Below are positions 1 through 8,497 of a stretch of DNA of 54,913 bases, in pieces. Location of the stretch: NCBI GenBank assembly GCA_003021045.1, contig PXRN01000022.1:5844-60756 (forward strand), written 5' to 3'. Source of the DNA: Halobacteriales archaeon QS_4_69_34. GTDB lineage: Archaea; Halobacteriota; Halobacteria; Halobacteriales; Halococcaceae. Below the pieces are notes generated by a model. It was not told the origin of the DNA, did no database searches, and saw only the letters and a program-made list of their open reading frames with translations. The position numbers and the translations under genes are program-made. Position 1 is the stretch's first letter, and each line of letters begins with the position of its first letter.

Positions 1-378
1 TCTCGGCTTCGTCACAGATTCTCTTAGAATAACAACAGTAATCGAGGGTGTAAATCATCCCGCTTCCTTCCGGCGATTTTCTGCTAAGTTAACAGTGCCT
101 GCAAAATTCGGTAGCACGGTAGCGCGGTGTTGGGAACGCACGGGTGCAACACCTGATGCTCGGTGGTTATTTGTTTATCAGTAACGCACCAGTGCCTCTA
201 TCCGCTCTTCCACCGGTACGAATCGAGTGCAATTCATCGAACCATAAGCAGACTAGTGGTTTGTAGAAAATCAACTGCCGAACTCGTGCGCAGGGAGAAG
301 GGGCGAGTTTGGTATCGCAATATAGAGTTTATGTGCTTCGACGACGACTGAGCACGACGGTGGCGATCGACGGACGTC
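1..378. other. Gene-free left edge, AT-richer than the rest
   Basis: No convincing coding frame is seen. The stretch lies downstream of the integrase gene and is visibly richer in A and T than the surrounding DNA. It contains one perfect 7-base inverted repeat, GGTGTTG at 126-132 and CAACACC at 147-153, with a 14-base spacer. Its role is unknown. It could be a hairpin, a recombination-associated site, or part of the region left of the window. Confidence 0.5.
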
Positions 379-1473
379 TCAGAGAAGCGAGTAGATGTTC
401 GCCTCGTAGACCTCTCGGATCCGGTCGCCCCAGTCATGAGTGTAGGTGTCGATCACGTCGCTCGCGACGTCACCCCGGAGGTACTTCACGACGCCGCGAT
501 CGCCGGTGCGGTCGCGGAGGTGGGTGGTGAAGAAGTGTCTGAAGTAGTGGGGCGTAACGTTCTCGGCGGGGCCACCGCCCGTCCGATACCAGTCGGCCGC
601 GCGCGCGTGCTCGGTGACGACGGAGCGGACCTGGGGTGGCGTGATCCGTCGGCCCCAGCCGTCGGCCGTGCTACAGAACAGCGGTTCGGCGGGCGAGAGC
701 GCGTCGGGACGGATCGCCAGCCACCGCCGGAGCACCGCGCGGAGCTCGGCGTCGACCGGGATCACGGTCGACCGTCGGCGTTTGTTCGAGGCGTGGCGCT
801 GTTCACCGTTGACGGTCGCGCCGCGTGTGACGTCGCTCGCGACGTACAGGGCGTCCCCGCGGCCGTCGAGCCGGGGACGTGTCCCCAGGGTGTAGGCCGC
901 CTCCAGTTCCTCGTCGGCGATCGCGAGGTCCCGCAGGTCGAGGTTACAGCACTCGCCGACGCGCATCCCCGTCTTCAGCAGGGTACAGACCACCGCCCGG
1001 TGGAGCGGGTGGGCGATGCCGTCGAGAAACGCCCCCATCTCCCTGACGCCGATATCGCGGCGCTCGGGGTCAGCGTCGATGGTTTCGTCGAGCTCCGCCA
1101 TGATGAGTGCCATCGGGTTCGCCTCGAACGCTTCGATCCGCGTCATGTACGCGTAGAACCGATGGAGGTAGGACGCGTAGGTCGCCACCGTGCTGGGAGC
1201 GACGTCGCCCCGGAGGGTGTGGACCCACGCCATGCACTCGCGGTGGCTCGCCGCGGCCGGCCCCGGCTGTCCTCCGTTCCCGGGATCGTCGAGGAACGCC
1301 TCGAACCGTCGGAGGACGCGTTCGTAGGCCGCTCGCGTCCGCTCGCTCCGGCCGTGGTAGGCGAGGTCCTGGAGGAAATATTCCACCGGGTCGTCGCGTG
1401 CGTCCTCCGGACGCGTCGGGGCCCGAGCGTCGGCACCCGGCTGCTCGGCGGCCCCTGGACCGTCAGTCACCAT
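379..1473 (-). CDS. Tyrosine recombinase / integrase (XerC/D-like)
   Basis: This 364-residue protein is a site-specific DNA recombinase of the phage-integrase fold. The N-terminal core-binding (SAM-like) domain covers about residues 25-115. The catalytic domain follows, with the first arginine in GMRVGE (R171), a basic stretch near K231, HYFRH (H309, R312) and the tyrosine nucleophile Y344 in DTYTH. The usual second His/Trp position reads YLRGD, which is common in haloarchaeal relatives. I chose the ATG at 1473 because the longer open frame upstream lies inside the next gene. The start overlaps the end of the ribbon-helix-helix gene by 11 bases, so the two are probably co-translated. No tRNA or att site was recognised nearby, so its target is unknown. 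Confidence 0.9.
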   Translation of the reverse strand: MVTDGPGAAEQPGADARAPTRPEDARDDPVEYFLQDLAYHGRSERTRAAYERVLRRFEAFLDDPGNGGQPGPAAASHRECMAWVHTLRGDVAPSTVATYASYLHRFYAYMTRIEAFEANPMALIMAELDETIDADPERRDIGVREMGAFLDGIAHPLHRAVVCTLLKTGMRVGECCNLDLRDLAIADEELEAAYTLGTRPRLDGRGDALYVASDVTRGATVNGEQRHASNKRRRSTVIPVDAELRAVLRRWLAIRPDALSPAEPLFCSTADGWGRRITPPQVRSVVTEHARAADWYRTGGGPAENVTPHYFRHFFTTHLRDRTGDRGVVKYLRGDVASDVIDTYTHDWGDRIREVYEANIYSLL

Positions 1474-1879
1474 CGCCCTCGGCCGTCGTGTACCCGCCCT
1501 CGCGGCCGCTGTACCGAACGCGGTCGTCCTCCTGGAGACGCTGGAGGGTCGCTTCCAGACGGTCTTCGAGCCCCTCGGTGAGTCCCTCGAGGAGTTCGTC
1601 CCACGACCGCGGCTCGCCGTCGAGGAGGCCGAGCACCCGCTCTTCGAGGGCATCACCCCTGGGGGTCGTGTCCGCGGGAGCGGGCTCGGCGGGATCGACG
1701 GCCGAGTCCGGCTCCGTGGCGTCGAGCTCGAAGCCACGACGGCCGGCCTGCACCATGCTCCTGAGGAACTCGCTCTGGCTCATGTCGAGTTCGTCGGCGT
1801 GCTCGCGCCAGCGCTCCTTCTGGGCGGCCGGCACGTACGTCTTCGCCACCGTTCGCTCGGCGTTCCGGTCGGAGGGCAT
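1463..1879 (-). CDS. Ribbon-helix-helix + winged-helix protein (DUF5805-like), partner of the integrase
   Basis: This is a 138-residue small DNA-binding-type protein. Residues 10-50 have the pattern of a ribbon-helix-helix domain: a beta strand KTYVPA, a charged helix, then a second helix in DMSQSEFLRSMVQAG. A short acidic linker leads to residues 80-138, which look like a compact winged helix ending in a YSGREGGY wing. I recall the family as the haloarchaeal DUF5805 group, often next to integrases; that naming is from memory. It is first in a two-gene unit with the recombinase, overlapping it by 11 bases. Its 5' region carries several TATCTC half-sites, so it may repress its own promoter (inference). 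Confidence 0.85.
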   Translation of the reverse strand: MPSDRNAERTVAKTYVPAAQKERWREHADELDMSQSEFLRSMVQAGRRGFELDATEPDSAVDPAEPAPADTTPRGDALEERVLGLLDGEPRSWDELLEGLTEGLEDRLEATLQRLQEDDRVRYSGREGGYTTAEGDGD

Positions 1880-2945
1880 CGATCGGGCCCCTCTCGTGCC
1901 ACCACCATCAGTGTTGTCCCTCCGTAACGAGATAAAGACCCTTATCTCTCTTTCTAGCCCCTTATCTCGCCGCTCGGAGTCGAAATATCTCTCCTAGTGG
2001 TCCCTTCGGCTCCATCGGTAGTGCTCCCCACATCGATATTCGGTCGTCCGGCGACGCGCTTTCGCCCGGCCGCTCCCCCTCCCCCCGGGCTGGAGGAGGG
2101 GGAAGAATGGCTCGGTCGCAACGCCTCGCGACCTCCACCGTGCCACGGTTCGATCTCCGATTGTCGGTCGGTCGACGATAGCGCGGCGAACCTCGATGCT
2201 TCTCGAACGGCTCCCGCGATCGGCGGTCGTCCGGATCGCTCGATACGACCGGACTGTGGTGCCCCCAACTTCCCCCTCGTCGAACGCCCTTCGAACGGGC
2301 CGGATCGTTCGAACCCGTATGACACGGCGGTCCGGATCGGCGGTCGCCGGCCGAAGGGATCGTGGAGCCGTGACGGCTCGGCCCATCTACCGTTCGTCTC
2401 ACGGTGTGGGCGCTCACCGACAAGAGGGCCCTCTCCGCGACGGGCTCCGCGGACCGACCGGCTCCCCACGTCGGCGAGCGAATCACCTCGAGCGCCGGCC
2501 CCGGATCTCACGTCCGTGAACATTCCAGCGGACCGATCATCTTCACAGGCTCCGGGAGCGTTCCCGCCGACAGCTCGGCAGTTTCGAACCGGGACGCCCC
2601 CTGGAGTCACCACGTACCCTCGAATCTCGCCGCCTGATCCACACCGTTTCGACCCGGTGCTCGCGATCGGCGCTCGATTCCGAACTAATAAATCAAATAT
2701 CGATATACGAACTGTCCGGGACCCGGTCGTCCCGTACGACGGTGTGAGCGACCACGCTGGCGGGCCGAGCCCGTCAATCGGGTTCGCTCCTTTCGTGGAG
2801 AGAGACGTCTCGGTCGAGCGATGGCGGTGACCGGTGCTGTCGTCGAATCCGAGAGTCCGATCGAGACGATCGAAGGAATCGGCGAACCGCGCGGTGAATC
2901 ATCCTCGACGCGTTCGGCCGAAAGCGGCCAGAAAACGCCCGAGCG
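1880..2945. other. 1.07-kb region without a supported gene
   Basis: Between the integrase operon promoter and the end of aceB I see no frame with protein-like composition. The long open frames here are proline- and arginine-rich and mutually overlapping, as expected by chance in high-GC DNA. The left end holds the TATCTC half-sites. An AT-rich patch near 2680-2710 (ctaataaatcaaatatcgat) stands out against GC-rich surroundings and could be a promoter or an AT-rich scar. Confidence 0.5.
1929..1991 (-). promoter_or_regulatory. Cluster of TATCTC/GAGATA half-sites upstream of the integrase operon
   Basis: Four copies of one hexamer lie in 63 bases just upstream of the ribbon-helix-helix gene. GAGATA is at 1929-1934 and TATCTC is at 1943-1948, 1963-1968 and 1986-1991. 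The first two form a perfect 7-base inverted repeat (GAGATAA, 6-base spacer, TTATCTC). The later copies follow at steps of 20 and 23 bases. Ribbon-helix-helix repressors bind such spaced half-sites, so this is a plausible operator; that role is inferred. Confidence 0.55.
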
Positions 2946-4247
2946 TCAGGAACCGACGTCGGTCGCGCGCTCGACGACGCTCTCGCCGTACAGCTCCGCC
3001 AGCTCCTCGTGCTGGTCGGGGCGATGCTCGTAGACGTCCTGGAACAGGCTGACCGGGGTCATCGCCGCCTGGTAGGTGGCCTCGTCCCACATCCGGTCGG
3101 TGGTGACGTCGATTTCGACGCCGTCGACCCGCAGCGTCGTCGACTGCTCCATGGCGATGGCGCCCGTCCCCGCCTCCCTGGCGGCCTCGAACTCCTCCAT
3201 CGAGTCGACGATGTCGTCCATACTCGGGACGTACTCGACCAGGCCGAGCAGCTCCTCGCGCAGCTCGTCTTCGGCGAGCTCCAGCTCCTCGCCGCCGACG
3301 CGGAGGACGTAGTCCTCGCCGGTCTCATCGAGCGACAGCCGGTCGCCCTCGTAGACCTGCACGCCGTCCTCGGCGTCGAGATCGACCTGCCGGCCGCCGA
3401 CGTCCAACCGCCAGCTCCCGGTTTCGGGCGGGAGCGGAGCTCGATTCGCCTCGACGACCTGTCCGGGGGTAAGCGACCAGATGCCGAGCATCCCTTTCGC
3501 CTGGTTGTCCGTCATGCGCTCGCGGTAGCCCTCGACGTCGCGGATGTCGTCGTAGGGGCCGTCGACGGCGATGAGTCCCGCCGCGCTCGCGCCCCGCGAG
3601 GTGTTGTGGCGCAGCTCCGGCCACGGTGGCAGGTCGCCCGTTGGCGTGATCGCGCGCATGTCCTTGGTGTAGTCGACTTCGCCGTCGACGAGCAGGAACA
3701 GTCGCTCCAAGTTGTTCGTGGGCTTGCCCATCTCCTCGCGCAGCTGGCCCATCGCCAGCTCGGCCTGCCCGCTCTCGACGATCACCGACATGGCGAGGCT
3801 GCCCTCGTCGAGCCCGTGCTCGTGTTCGACGATCGTGAAGAACTCGTCGGCCTTCTTCCAGTCGTCGATGTCGCCCACCTCGGGGATGACGAACCCGTCG
3901 ATATGCTCGATCGCCCCCTCTTCGGGGTCGGCGATCTCCAACATGTGCTGGAAGCCCTGGTAGCGGGCGGAGGGACTGTCACGGTGCCAGACGACCCGGG
4001 GATGGATCTCGCCGGGGAACTCCCCGCCGCTCTCGGCGACGACCTCGATGACGTTGCGAGCGCCCTCGTCGCGCATCGAGGGGGCCGTCGCGTCCTCGTT
4101 GTCGGGTACCCACACGTCGGGAGCCTGCATCCCCCGGAGTCCGCTCGCGCTCCGGATCATCTTCGCGGAGTCGTCCTCGCCCTGGACCGCCGTCGGCGAG
4201 GTGAAGAAGGTGCGCACGAACTCCCGGTCGTGTCTTCGTTCGACCAT
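2946..4247 (-). CDS. aceB: Malate synthase (haloarchaeal form H)
   Basis: The enzyme condenses glyoxylate with acetyl-CoA to malate, the second step of the glyoxylate bypass. At 433 residues it has the length of the compact haloarchaeal form rather than the bacterial A or G forms. The residues I recall as catalytic in the Haloferax enzyme fall at the same numbers here: R84 in HPRVVWHRD, E158 in VIVESG and D388 in DRMWDEA. The protein is strongly acidic. It lies downstream of aceA on the same strand, 354 bases away, and the pair supports growth on acetate or fatty acids. A 22-codon open frame ends one base before its ATG. Confidence 0.96.
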   Translation of the reverse strand: MVERRHDREFVRTFFTSPTAVQGEDDSAKMIRSASGLRGMQAPDVWVPDNEDATAPSMRDEGARNVIEVVAESGGEFPGEIHPRVVWHRDSPSARYQGFQHMLEIADPEEGAIEHIDGFVIPEVGDIDDWKKADEFFTIVEHEHGLDEGSLAMSVIVESGQAELAMGQLREEMGKPTNNLERLFLLVDGEVDYTKDMRAITPTGDLPPWPELRHNTSRGASAAGLIAVDGPYDDIRDVEGYRERMTDNQAKGMLGIWSLTPGQVVEANRAPLPPETGSWRLDVGGRQVDLDAEDGVQVYEGDRLSLDETGEDYVLRVGGEELELAEDELREELLGLVEYVPSMDDIVDSMEEFEAAREAGTGAIAMEQSTTLRVDGVEIDVTTDRMWDEATYQAAMTPVSLFQDVYEHRPDQHEELAELYGESVVERATDVGS

Positions 4248-4601
4248 GCTACTCGGCTGCTCCGTCGCTGCCGGGCGCTACCGGTCGGCCGCGCCCGCGT
4301 TCGGTCTCGTCGGTCATTGCAACTGTCCCGTGGCTCGACGGGGTACTGTAGATTTCGGTGTCCGTCGATCCGTGGATGCCCGCCCTCGGTCGTCGTCCCG
4401 TCCGCGGCCCCTCGCGCTCGGCGTGCTCGCGCTCGTCGGCCCCCGGGATCTCGGCCGCGGCGTGTCCCGCACCGCTCCGGTCGGTACGGATGTGGTTCTC
4501 CCGACCGCGTGAATCCAAAGGCGGTGCCGACTGGACGGTTCGGGAAAGGCTCGCTATCGGTGCTCCGCCGCCGTCGGATCGGGCGATCGAGTTCGGCCCG
4601 A
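4248..4601. other. aceA-aceB intergenic region
   Basis: This is 354 bases between the end of aceA and the start of aceB. Apart from the 22-codon frame next to aceB, no gene is seen. No strong TATA box is visible; the best candidate is around 4345-4352. The two genes may be read through from aceA or aceB may have its own weak promoter. Confidence 0.45.
4249..4317 (-). CDS. Possible 22-residue leader peptide upstream of aceB
   Basis: An ATG at 4317 opens a 22-codon frame that stops one base before the aceB start codon. The predicted peptide is hydrophilic and resembles no family I know. The tight stop/start arrangement is what a translationally coupled leader would show, but chance is possible. 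If aceB is leaderless from its own promoter, this frame is meaningless. Confidence 0.25.
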   Translation of the reverse strand: MTDETERGRGRPVAPGSDGAAE

Positions 4602-5651
4602 TCAGTCGTCGTCGCTCTCGGCGGTGAGGGGATCGCGCTCGTCCTCGGAGAAGCCCTCCGAGCCCTCGATGCGCGACTTCGCCTCGGGATCGAAGCGCAT
4701 CTCGATGTCCTGGTAGGTGTCGACGAAGGAGAGCTCGTGGTGGGACTCGGTCTCGTGGCCCAGGTAGCGGTCCTCTAAGTCCCACTGGCCGACCTCGTCG
4801 TTCTCGGCGACGTTCTTGAAGTCCTCGAAGACGTGGTAGGCTCCGGAGTGGAGTGCGTACAGCGTCGTGAAGATGTACTTGTAGCCCAGATCGCCCAGCT
4901 CCTCGAAGGTGAGCGGGTCGTCCTGCTCGGACCACGCGAACGAGGAGGAGTAGTTGAACGCCAGATCCACGTCGGGGTGGGTCTCGGCGAGCTCTTCGGC
5001 GTAGTTGACGGCGTCCTCGCGGCTGGGATCGGGCATCTCGGGCCAGACCATGTCGACGCCGGCGTCGGCGTACAGCCGCCCGCGTTCGAGGTGTTCCTCC
5101 CAGTCGCCGTTGGCGGAGCCGTAGGCGTCCGTGCGGGCGATGACGATGGTGTCTTCGCACTGCTTGGCGTCGACGGCGGCCTCGAAGCGCGCCTCGGCCT
5201 GCTCACGGGACACGATCTGCTTGCCCGCGATGTGGCCACAGCGCTTGGGCGTCACCTGATCCTCGATGTGGACCGCGGCCACGCCCACCTTCTCGTACTC
5301 CCGGACCGCGCGGCGGACGTTGTGGATGCCGCCGTAGCCGGTGTCGCAGTCGGCGACCACCGGGAGGTGGGTCGACTCGACGATCCGCTTTGCGTTCTCG
5401 ACCATCTCCCGCATGTCGACCATCTCCAGGTCGGGGAAGCCGAACTGGCCCAGCACCGTCGAATAGCCGCTCATGTAGGCGGCGTCGAGGCCGGCCATCT
5501 CCGCGAGCCGGGCGTCGAGGGCGTGATAGAGCCCGGGTGCGAAGACGAACTCCTGCTCGTCGAGCTTCTCGCGCAGCTCGACGGCCGCAGGGTTGTCGAT
5601 GTCCTTCGTGAAGACGTCCGTGTCGCCGATGAGTTCCTTTGGCGTTGGCAT
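4602..5651 (-). CDS. aceA: Isocitrate lyase
   Basis: This enzyme cleaves isocitrate to succinate and glyoxylate, the entry step of the glyoxylate bypass. The 349-residue protein has the PEP mutase/isocitrate lyase barrel. It shows SGYS at 61-64, the metal/substrate loop DCDTGYGG at 101-108 and the catalytic loop KRCGH at 136-140, with C138 as the active-site cysteine. The KRCGH loop separates it from methylisocitrate lyase and oxaloacetate decarboxylase relatives. It is the first gene of the pair with aceB. A perfect 12-base palindrome sits in its upstream region and may be an operator. Confidence 0.95.
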   Translation of the reverse strand: MPTPKELIGDTDVFTKDIDNPAAVELREKLDEQEFVFAPGLYHALDARLAEMAGLDAAYMSGYSTVLGQFGFPDLEMVDMREMVENAKRIVESTHLPVVADCDTGYGGIHNVRRAVREYEKVGVAAVHIEDQVTPKRCGHIAGKQIVSREQAEARFEAAVDAKQCEDTIVIARTDAYGSANGDWEEHLERGRLYADAGVDMVWPEMPDPSREDAVNYAEELAETHPDVDLAFNYSSSFAWSEQDDPLTFEELGDLGYKYIFTTLYALHSGAYHVFEDFKNVAENDEVGQWDLEDRYLGHETESHHELSFVDTYQDIEMRFDPEAKSRIEGSEGFSEDERDPLTAESDDD

Positions 5652-5737
5652 GGATCGTACTCATGGTCCGGTCGGACCGCGCTGGCCCGCCGTCGTTCAC
5701 CACGTCCGCCCTCGATGCGGGGCGAGCAAAAAACGTT

Positions 5738-5749
5738 ATGATCGATCAT
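5738..5749 (-). promoter_or_regulatory. 12-base perfect palindrome in the aceA promoter
   Basis: ATGATCGATCAT is its own reverse complement and lies about 87-98 bases upstream of the aceA start codon. On the minus strand it follows directly after a TATA-like stretch (tattaaca, 5749-5756), the place where a repressor would block polymerase. A second small inverted repeat, GGGATTTACCC (5765-5775), flanks it upstream. The role as an operator is inferred. Confidence 0.45.
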
Positions 5750-5936
5750 GTTAATACTGGCTAAGGGATTTACCCAGCGCCACACCGACTAACGAATATA
5801 AGTGACTGGGCTTCACTCTCGCGGTAGGAGTTGGCAAACGACGAGCGCGGTGGAGACGACGGTAGCGATGGAGATGACGCTCGAGGAGAAGGGAGACGAG
5901 AGCGAGAGGAGAGGCGGTAGGGTACCGACTGCCGCT

Positions 5937-6764
5937 TCAGAGTGCGATCCGGTCGCCGATCTCGACGATCTCGAGCCGTTCGGGGTGGGGGAAGCTCGCC
6001 GCGTGGCCGTAGAGCGCCGTGGGGTCGGCCGTGAGCCCCTTCCACATGTCCCAGTGAGTGGGCAGCAGCCGATCGAGCCGTAGCTGGCCGGCCGCCTCGA
6101 CGATCCCGTTCTCGTCGCTGTACCACCGCGTTCGCGTCGGTTCGCCGGTCTCCTTGTCGGGGATCGTCCCGACGCTCCCGAACGCGAGCGCGCCGAGGTC
6201 GATCCCGTACTCCCGACCGACTCGCTCGAAGGCCTCGCTCGGGCGCGCGTCGCCCCCGTGGAAGAAGGTCCCCGCCGGGTGCTCGACGACGTACGAAACT
6301 GGATGCTCGGCGTCGGGATCGTGGGCGGACTCGACGTGGATCGTGAACCGACCGACCTCGACGGCGTCGCCCTCGCTCACTGCCGCGAACTGATCCTCGC
6401 CGACGTCCCACCCGTCGGTCCAGCCCTCCTCGCGGACGACGTCGAGGCTCGCGTCGGGCGCGTAGAACTCCGCGCCCGTCCCGGCGAGGATCGGAGCCTG
6501 CGAGGGTCCGTGGACGTGATCGGTGTGTTCGTGGGTGGCGAGCACGGCGTCCGCCGCCGTGAGATCGGCGGGATCGAACGGCACCGGGATCATCCTGATC
6601 GTTCGGGGCGGGTCGCCCGTGCCGAGATAGGGATCGACGAATAGCACGGTATCGCCGTCGGCGAGGACGAACCCGTTACAGCCGAGATATCGGACCGCTA
6701 CGCCGTTGGGATCGGCTCCGGCGATCGCGCGCGGCAGCCAGTCGCCCCAGTCGGAGTGGATCAT
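5937..6764 (-). CDS. MBL-fold metal-dependent hydrolase (UlaG/UPF0173-like)
   Basis: This is a 275-residue metallo-beta-lactamase-fold protein of the type grouped with the lactonase UlaG and with UPF0173. The zinc motif HEHTDH is at residues 78-83. Further ligand candidates are H165 area (ESAHD), the FFHGGDARP segment and a late LLPTHWDMWKG histidine. Such proteins hydrolyse lactones, phosphoesters or unknown substrates, and the exact reaction cannot be told. The gene stands alone on the minus strand and is divergent from the frameshifted membrane gene 68 bases away. Confidence 0.85.
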   Translation of the reverse strand: MIHSDWGDWLPRAIAGADPNGVAVRYLGCNGFVLADGDTVLFVDPYLGTGDPPRTIRMIPVPFDPADLTAADAVLATHEHTDHVHGPSQAPILAGTGAEFYAPDASLDVVREEGWTDGWDVGEDQFAAVSEGDAVEVGRFTIHVESAHDPDAEHPVSYVVEHPAGTFFHGGDARPSEAFERVGREYGIDLGALAFGSVGTIPDKETGEPTRTRWYSDENGIVEAAGQLRLDRLLPTHWDMWKGLTADPTALYGHAASFPHPERLEIVEIGDRIAL

Positions 6765-6831
6765 ACGGCCCGTGCGCCTGCCGTCGGCACAAAGCTGTCG
6801 GCACGTATCCCCGTCCGTTCGAGGAGCGGCC

Positions 6832-7201
6832 GTGCGTTCACGACACCGCGACGGCCTCCTCGCCGCCCTGGCACTCGCCGCGACGCTCGCACTCTATCCG
6901 AACTGGGGCGTCGCTCCTCGCTCCGCTTCCCGCCGTCGCGGGCGTTCTCGGCTCGCTCGCGCTCGAAGCCGTGTTCCTCCGGTACCCCGACCGGACGCGA
7001 GCGCTGTGGGAACGCTCGGTCGTACAGGTCGCGTCGCTTCTGTTCGTCGTCGGCGTCAGCGTTCTGGCCAGCACGTCCGCTGTGTGGCTGCTCGGCGCGC
7101 TCGTGTGGGGACTCGTCGCCTACCTCGTGCTGTTGGGATTCGTACTCGCCGGAGCGGGGAATCCGGTCGGACGACTGCCCGGAGTCGACGACGGTCGGTG
7201 A
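6832..7201 (+). pseudogene. Frameshifted small membrane protein gene
   Basis: Two overlapping frames together give one coherent hydrophobic protein of about 122 residues. The first frame starts at a GTG at 6832 and reads LAALALAATLALYPNW. The continuation, starting ASLLAPLPAVAGVLGSLAL, is in the next frame and runs to the TGA at 7199-7201. Removing one G from the GGGG run at 6905-6908 joins them without a break. The protein would have about four membrane helices, including WLLGALVWGLVAYLVLLGF. The family is unknown. Either the gene is inactive or the run of G is a sequencing error. Confidence 0.6.
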
Positions 7202-7558
7202 GCCATTGCCGCCGGCCTCGCCGTCCGGAGAGCCCGTGGCGATGCGGTCGCGGCGGTGGCACGGAACGATCACAGGACGACGACGGGCGGTAGCGGTGCG
7301 GTCGCGGGCAAGCAGCCACATCGCGAGCGGACGACCGAGCGCCGGAGCACACAAAACGCGCTCCGAGCCCTCGTTCGCTTCGTCTGCTCACGGGCGGCTT
7401 TGCCGCCCGTTCGCACGGTCCGAGGGAGGAGTCCCTCGCTACTCACGAGGACGAAGCGAGACGGGCGCTCGCGGCCTCTTTCACTCCGGGTTTTACAGGG
7501 AATTTGAGAGCGCGAACGGAGCGAGTGCGCGAGGCGAGGACCCCTTTAAAGGGGGTTT
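7202..7558. repeat. Gene-free region with three strong inverted repeats
   Basis: No gene is seen in these 357 bases, but three perfect hairpins are. ACGGGCGGC-TTT-GCCGCCCGT is at 7390-7410 (9-base arms). CGAGGGA-GGAG-TCCCTCG is at 7421-7438. CCCCTTTAAAGGGG is at 7541-7554, a 14-base palindrome four bases from the phoU stop codon. Between them lies a degenerate purine-rich run (gagcgcgaacggagcgagtg). The last palindrome could help end phoU transcription. The others may be dispersed intergenic repeats. Confidence 0.5.
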
Positions 7559-8230
7559 TCAGTAGATGAGCGCGTCGTCGTTCTCGACCATGTAGAGGGT
7601 CCGGGCGGCGATGTTGACCGCGTGGTCGCCCACCCGTTCGAGGTCGCGGACCGTAAGCAGGAGCCGCGAGACGTCGCCCATCAGCGGCTCCGGCGACTCG
7701 CCGGCGTCGAGTTCGCGCTCGATGAGGTCGCGCACGACCGTCTCGGAGGCACGCTCACAGAGCGCGTCGAGCTCGTCGTCGCGGCCATCGATGGCGCGAC
7801 AGGCCGTGGCGTCGTCGGTCGCGTAGGCGTCCATCGCGTCCTCGACCATCCCGAGGGCGAGGTCGCCGATCGCCTGGACGTCGACCTCCGGGAAGCGGTC
7901 ACGCTCGGCGCGGTGGGTGTACTCCCCGAGATTGGTGGCGAGGTCGGCGATGCGCTCGAGGTCGGTGATGATCTTGAACGAAGCGGCGATGAAGCGGAGG
8001 TCGCCCGCGACGGGCTGCTGGAGGGCGAGCAGGTCGATGCAGTCGCCTTCGAGGTCGAGATACATCCCGTTGACCTCGCCGTCGCCCTCGATGACCGACT
8101 CGGCGAGACGGTTGTCCTTCCTGGCGAGCGCGTCCAGGCCCATCCGGAGGCGCTCCATGACGACCTCGCTCATGTATAGGACGTCCTCGTGGAGGGCGTC
8201 GAGTTGCTGCTGGTACTCGTGGCGGGGCAT
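7559..8230 (-). CDS. phoU: PhoU family phosphate signalling protein
   Basis: This 223-residue protein consists of two PhoU three-helix repeats. Residues 1-110 hold the first, with the motif-like stretch FKIITDLERIADLATNL, and residues 120-215 the second, with LLTVRDLERVGDHAVNIA. These E/D-rich helix motifs bind metal clusters in PhoU proteins. PhoU tunes the Pst phosphate transporter and its signalling. No pst genes are in the window. The gene is divergent from a second PhoU-type regulator, and the 267-base gap between them has two GTATATAT boxes. Confidence 0.92.
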   Translation of the reverse strand: MPRHEYQQQLDALHEDVLYMSEVVMERLRMGLDALARKDNRLAESVIEGDGEVNGMYLDLEGDCIDLLALQQPVAGDLRFIAASFKIITDLERIADLATNLGEYTHRAERDRFPEVDVQAIGDLALGMVEDAMDAYATDDATACRAIDGRDDELDALCERASETVVRDLIERELDAGESPEPLMGDVSRLLLTVRDLERVGDHAVNIAARTLYMVENDDALIY

Positions 8231-8360
8231 GGGACAGTTCCTCCCGCGGCGGTTGATGTATCCTTCGGCGTCGGGCCTCGCTCGACCGCGGCGGCCCCCT
8301 TTTTCCCCACCGCGCGAACGCTCGTCGGGCCGTTCCGACGGCGGTGCTCGGATCGGATTA

Positions 8361-8368
8361 GTATATAT
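8361..8368 (-). promoter_or_regulatory. GTATATAT box, probable TATA for phoU
   Basis: GTATATAT lies about 131 bases upstream of phoU in the divergent gap. The same octamer recurs at 8448-8455 before the other PhoU gene, so both may belong to a phosphate-responsive promoter pair. This role is inferred from position. Confidence 0.4.
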
Positions 8369-8447
8369 CTACATTTCGCGGTGTATCGGCCGTTTCTCCG
8401 GTGTTTCTCCCCTGTTGGCGTCGTACCGATCGTCCCATTCGCTTCGG

Positions 8448-8455
8448 GTATATAT
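8448..8455 (+). promoter_or_regulatory. GTATATAT TATA box for the AbrB-PhoU gene
   Basis: The box lies 43-50 bases upstream of the ATG at 8498, giving a predicted leader of about 20 bases. It is identical in sequence to the box at 8361-8368. Confidence 0.5.
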
Positions 8456-8497
8456 TATCGAATGGTTTTATGTGTCATGGGTCACGAGTAAGGGTAC

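Noticed and set aside
205-225. Possible origin recognition box (TTCCACCGGTACGAA)
   Set aside because: It is a single imperfect match, with no second copy and no orc1/cdc6 gene in the window.
2310-2330. tRNA-like T-arm (cgttcgaacccg)
   Set aside because: No matching acceptor or anticodon arm could be found around it. No tRNA or rRNA gene was recognised anywhere in the window.
1997-2830. 277-codon plus-strand frame and overlapping minus frames
   Set aside because: Composition is proline/arginine-rich without hydrophobic core or motifs, and frames on both strands are equally open.
5800-5936. Short hydrophobic minus-strand frame between the MBL gene and aceA
   Set aside because: It contains a stretch like ISIATVVSTALVVCQLL but has no start codon near, and the frame begins inside the MBL gene end.
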